64,000 bases of DNA from Lobosporangium transversale (lineage: Eukaryota > Mortierellomycota > Mortierellomycetes > Mortierellales > Mortierellaceae). Both the position numbers and the translations under genes were made by a program. Shown here one piece after another: positions 60,533 to 64,000 of the stretch (position 1 is the stretch's first letter; every line of letters begins with the position of its first letter). Under the pieces are notes generated by a model. The model had not been told where the DNA came from. It worked only from the letters and a program-made list of their open reading frames with translations, and did not search any database. The stretch lies in NCBI RefSeq assembly GCF_002105155.1, contig NW_019029013.1:397149-461148 (forward strand), given 5' to 3'.

Positions 60533-62045
60533 CTATTGATGATTTGCTAATGCGAAACCTAACCGATGATGGTCCAGGTCATATGCACTATAGTATTTTC
60601 GTAAGAAGACCTCTCCAAAGATGGCTACCACCCCCGATTCCTTTGAGAAATCCATACCAACAATGGCACTCCAACAGACGTTTTCATCATATTGAAGAAC
60701 ATATTCCCTTCCAGTCAGTTGATACTCTTCCTGTCCAAACAAGATAATAAACTCGAATAGATTGTCTATATCTTTACATGGCATCGTATAGATCCCACTT
60801 CCTTTCTCTGTTTCCTTTGTAGCTCCAATCTGTAAATTAATCATCTCAGCTTGATATCGTGTCAATGCAATAAATGGAAATCCATTGTCGATCACTGCAT
60901 TGCCATCAATCTCGAATGCCTCTCGTTTCAATGCAAACGCAGTCAATTCGATAGCCCATTCTCCTTGTTGAGTTCGAGTCACCTCATGCCATTGTATATC
61001 CCCCTTACGATGCTTTGGATCCAAACCTCCCAAAGTTAACTCTGAGTTATCATTGGTTTTCATCTTGGCTAAATACAGCCCAAAGACATTCTCTTTCAAC
61101 ATCCCTTTATCCTTAAGGTTCAACAAGAAGGGTCGTCCTGTCATTGCAAGATCATCATATCCAAGACCCAAGATCCCGTCCACTACCGTCGTCATTGTCC
61201 CCGTCGTTGATGATGGCAAGGCTTCCGTAATTTTACCAAAAATACCTCCATGGTTTCCGATTGCAGATTCCAAACCTCCATTTCGTTCTTGGATAATATA
61301 CCCAAATTCTTGTCTTGTTGAAACATTGAGGGCTACTGACGAATGAGCCAGAATCAAATGATCTATTCCTCTTAATCCAATCAAATCTGCGTCATCATCG
61401 TTGTCTATTTTTTGATCCTCTCTGTTGCCGTTACTGTTGAAATCTTTTCGATTATAATAGCGTTTTCGAGATGGGAGCCAAAAGAGCTCCTTATTGAACT
61501 CAAAGGTCGTTGATGCGGATGGATTGAATCGATTCCGATAGTAACATGCTTCTGTAGAACATTGAACTGAAGGGATCCAAAAATTAGACGTGCCTGTCGC
61601 GATTTGAACCCTGAATGGCTGTGGAGGAGTGCCAATAAAGATCTCAGCTGAGTACTAGAGTAGAACAACGTTGATCTTTGAATTAGTTTTAATAGTAGCA
61701 ACGTCGACTGCGACAACAACAGCCAAAAAAAAAAAAAAAAAAAAAAAAAAGACTCACTGGATGCGCAATTTTAAAGACGTCTGTTTGTGAGATTGTCGAG
61801 CCCAGATGGATTTGAGAGTTGTGTCCAAAGACACTGGAGTCAATTGAATCACTACCGATCCTCGAAAGTCGAATCCTTGATGATAAAGGGTCATAAAAAG
61901 AAAGGATATTTTTTTTAGTAGCCTCCAACAAGACCTGTTTGTTTCTATTCCTTGAGTAAGAGACTCCTTATTACCGCCTCAATTCAGCTTGGGATGTTGA
62001 AACGAGCGAAAGAGAAAGACAAGCGAGCAGGATGTTTGTTTTCAT
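60533..62045 (-). CDS. Pepsin-like (A1 family) protein with lost catalytic residues
   Basis: Exons 62045-61975, 61944-61758 and 61654-60533 join in phase to 459 residues. It has a signal peptide (MKTNILLACLSLSLVSTSQA), a propeptide and a two-lobed pepsin fold (YSAEIFIGTPPQPF, VDGILGLGYDDLA, GEVFLRKYYSAYDLDHHRLG). The first catalytic motif reads ATGTSNFW (Ala105 where Asp is required). The second reads IDNGFPF (Asp342 kept, but DNG instead of DTG). The flap Tyr motif is not recognisable; an insertion rich in Asn and Asp lies nearby. It should have no protease activity. Intron positions and phases match the intact neighbour at 62424-63947, so it is a tandem duplicate. Intron 1 is only 30 nt. 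It could be a secreted or vacuolar pseudoenzyme (binding or inhibitory role) or a decaying copy. Confidence 0.82.
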
Positions 62046-62233
62046 GATGAAGTGTGAAAGAGGTTGAGTAAGTGAATCGATGTGAAAACGGGTGTTATAT
62101 ATGGAAAAGAGTGTCAAGGCCCAGGGGCATAGAAGCATGTATGGTAGGGTGGCAGAGTTTCGGAAATAGGTTCCGTGGGCGTGGGACAGAAAAAAAAAAT
62201 ATAAAAAAGAAACAAAACAAAACTACGGCGGCG

Positions 62234-62266
<33 letters not shown>

Positions 62267-62423
62267 ATGGGCCCTGACTAGAGAGAGTATTTGCCTGCCC
62301 TCTGTTATGGTGAGTAATGTTTATGATTTATTTATTTATTTTTTTATTGATACCTTCACCTGAAGATAATCTCTCTTCCTTTTCTTCTTAAGCGGGACTG
62401 AAGAGGAAGAAAAAAAGGCACCT
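62046..62423. other. Promoter region of the inactive pepsin-like gene
   Basis: A TATATA element at about 62095-62104 (minus strand) lies about 50 nt upstream of the start. A T run follows at about 62236. No gene. Confidence 0.45.
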
Positions 62424-63947
62424 CTATTTGGAAGGAGCAAAGCCAACGCGATTGTTGCCCAAATCGTATGCGCTATAGTACTTGCGTAAGAAGACATCTC
62501 CTACAATCCATAGATCGCCCAATTGCTCTGGGAAATCCATACCCATAAATCCGCTCAAGCAAGAGCCTCCTGCGTTCAAGACATAATCTTCTCCTTTGAG
62601 TGTGTACTCCGTTTTCCCAAAGAAGAATGAGAAATTTGGAAGGTTCGGGACCGTCGAGCATTCGACCACATACTGGCCTGCAAAGTTCTTCTTTGCTCCA
62701 ATCTCCTTGTTGATCATCTCAGCCATGGCGGTCTGTAGCACAATCAACGAACTGCCTGTATCAATGACCGCACCTGCCTTCAATTCCACTTCCTCGTCAC
62801 CCAATTTGACCTTGTCCAGATCAATCTCCCAATAAGCCTTACGACGGACATTATGCCACTGCAACTCTCCGGTAAAGTGATTCGAATCAACTCCTCCTAA
62901 TGTCATCTGTCCGCCCAAGGGACCATCCGCTTGGCCCAAATAGAAGCCAAACACAGGCTCGCTTACCAACTTTTGACTAACCATACTATAAAATGGCGGA
63001 ACAACGCCCAAGACCGAGATTGTATTATAACCCAATCCAAAGATGCCGTCAAATTTACCAAAAACAAAGGCCAAGCCGGGCTCCTTGACAGACTCTCCAA
63101 AGTCCTGGGCCTTGATGACGACGCCCCCAAGCCCGACATTATCGTTACTGATGATTCCTTCCAACGACCCGGAGCCGTACTGGATTGAGAATTGGGTGCC
63201 GTTAGGACGGAATGTCGAGGATTCTTCAGAATTGAAACGTTTGTGCAACAGGCAAGCAATCGAGTTGCAATGCGTTGAAGGGACCCAGAAATTGGACGAA
63301 CCCGTATCAAAGACGACAGAGAAGGTCTGAGGAGGCGTTCCAACAGTGACATCACCATAATACTGAGGATGAAAGAAAGGAGATGTTTTAGATTTCTGGT
63401 AAACGGATCATACCTGCAATTTGGGAAGACAAACATTTATGCAGAGATTGATTATGCGCACATACACACACACACACAGAAAATAGTAAACTGAACTGGA
63501 AAAAAAAAAAAAAAAAAAAAATCCTTCTTTTCTTTCTAAATATACCTGTGCATTCATATAGTTGGAAAGAGGCACACCATGGGTTGGTTTCCCATTAGCA
63601 TCGAGGCCAAAGATTTGAGCAGCTTTGTCTGACATAATCTTGCGTTGTCTGGATGACGATCCAAAGTACTTTTGAGCCATGTACGACCCTGCTTCTGCAT
63701 ACGCTCCTATCTGCTCTGCAGGCGTCAACTTGGCTTTCTTGAGATCGATGCTAAATCAAAACCAATACCAAAACCAGATATGTGACGACCGTATAAGCAG
63801 AAGAATCGATGGAGGCACAAATTGAATACTCAGAAATATAAAAAAGATGGCTTCTTGACTCAATGAAAGTTTTTTTTACCGCATGAGCTCTGCCTGCGAA
63901 ACAACAGCTAGAGACAATAGTCCAGCGACAAAGAGTGTGGTCTTCAT
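62424..63947 (-). CDS. Pepsin-like aspartic protease (A1 family)
   Basis: Exons 63947-63880, 63750-63546 and 63362-62424 join in phase to 403 residues. A signal peptide (MKTTLFVAGLLSLAVVSQA) is followed by a propeptide of about 70 residues (IDLKKAKLTPAEQ). The mature enzyme starts near [20 protein letters not shown]. Both catalytic motifs are intact: FDTGSSNFW (Asp110) and IDTGSSLIV (Asp292). The flap FSIQYGSGSLEG with its Tyr is present. Cys pairs and the C-terminal FLRKYYSAYDLGNNRVGFAP complete the family. This resembles vacuolar saccharopepsin-like enzymes rather than GPI-anchored yapsins, since no hydrophobic anchor follows. It cleaves proteins at acid pH in the vacuole or outside the cell. 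Less than 60 nt of upstream sequence is in the window. Confidence 0.94.
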
Positions 63948-64000
63948 ACTGGAGAAGGTGAATAAAGAAGGTTGAATGGAGGTGTGTGTGGTTAATATGA

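Overview
This window is nuclear DNA of a filamentous fungus. The genes are split by short introns (mostly about 75-130 nt), with an AT-rich background, pyrimidine-rich leaders and roughly fifty long A or T homopolymers. The gene content (MOT1-type molybdate carrier, AzgA purine permease, pepsin-like proteases, TAH18, RRP12, 3-hydroxyanthranilate dioxygenase) and an LRR protein of a type I associate with Mortierellomycota suggest an early-diverging fungus, probably Mortierellales. That placement is an inference from style and recollection, not from a search.

Layout. 1-2464: 3' part of the diflavin reductase TAH18. 2578-4368: a mitochondrial-type PPR protein. 4770-6964: two small genes that separately encode the C-terminal and N-terminal RecA-like lobes of a degenerate eIF4A-like DEAD-box protein, in inverted order. 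7092-8630 (minus): UDP-GlcNAc pyrophosphorylase. 10881-13107: a coiled-coil protein with possible further 5' exons. 15648-17241: a MOT1-family transporter. 17439-18993: a protein of unknown function. 18994-25530: a 6.5 kb gene-poor AT-rich stretch. 25531-26436: a strongly codon-biased Ala/Glu-rich protein with two MARCKS-like basic patches. 29025-29480: ribosomal protein uS19/RPS15. 30280-46958 (all minus): a large phosphatase-kinase-RNA ligase fusion, RRP12, an LRR protein and a 97-residue protein. 46959-52222: gene-poor. 52223-53422: a low-complexity protein. 56291-57231 (minus): 3-hydroxyanthranilate 3,4-dioxygenase. 58237-60379: AzgA-type purine permease. 60533-63947 (minus): a tandem pair of pepsin-like proteins, one intact and one with its catalytic motifs destroyed.

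How genes relate. Most are housekeeping genes without operon-like logic. TAH18 (cytosolic Fe-S assembly), RRP12 and RPS15 (40S biogenesis), UAP1 (chitin and glycan precursor) and BNA1 (NAD synthesis) are core functions. The most unusual loci are the RNA-repair fusion at 30280-34740, the split helicase lobes at 4770-6964, and the dead/alive protease pair with a 30-nt intron at a conserved site. No tRNA, rRNA, CRISPR array or recognisable transposon was found. At six genes the TAA stop runs directly into a genomic A tract.
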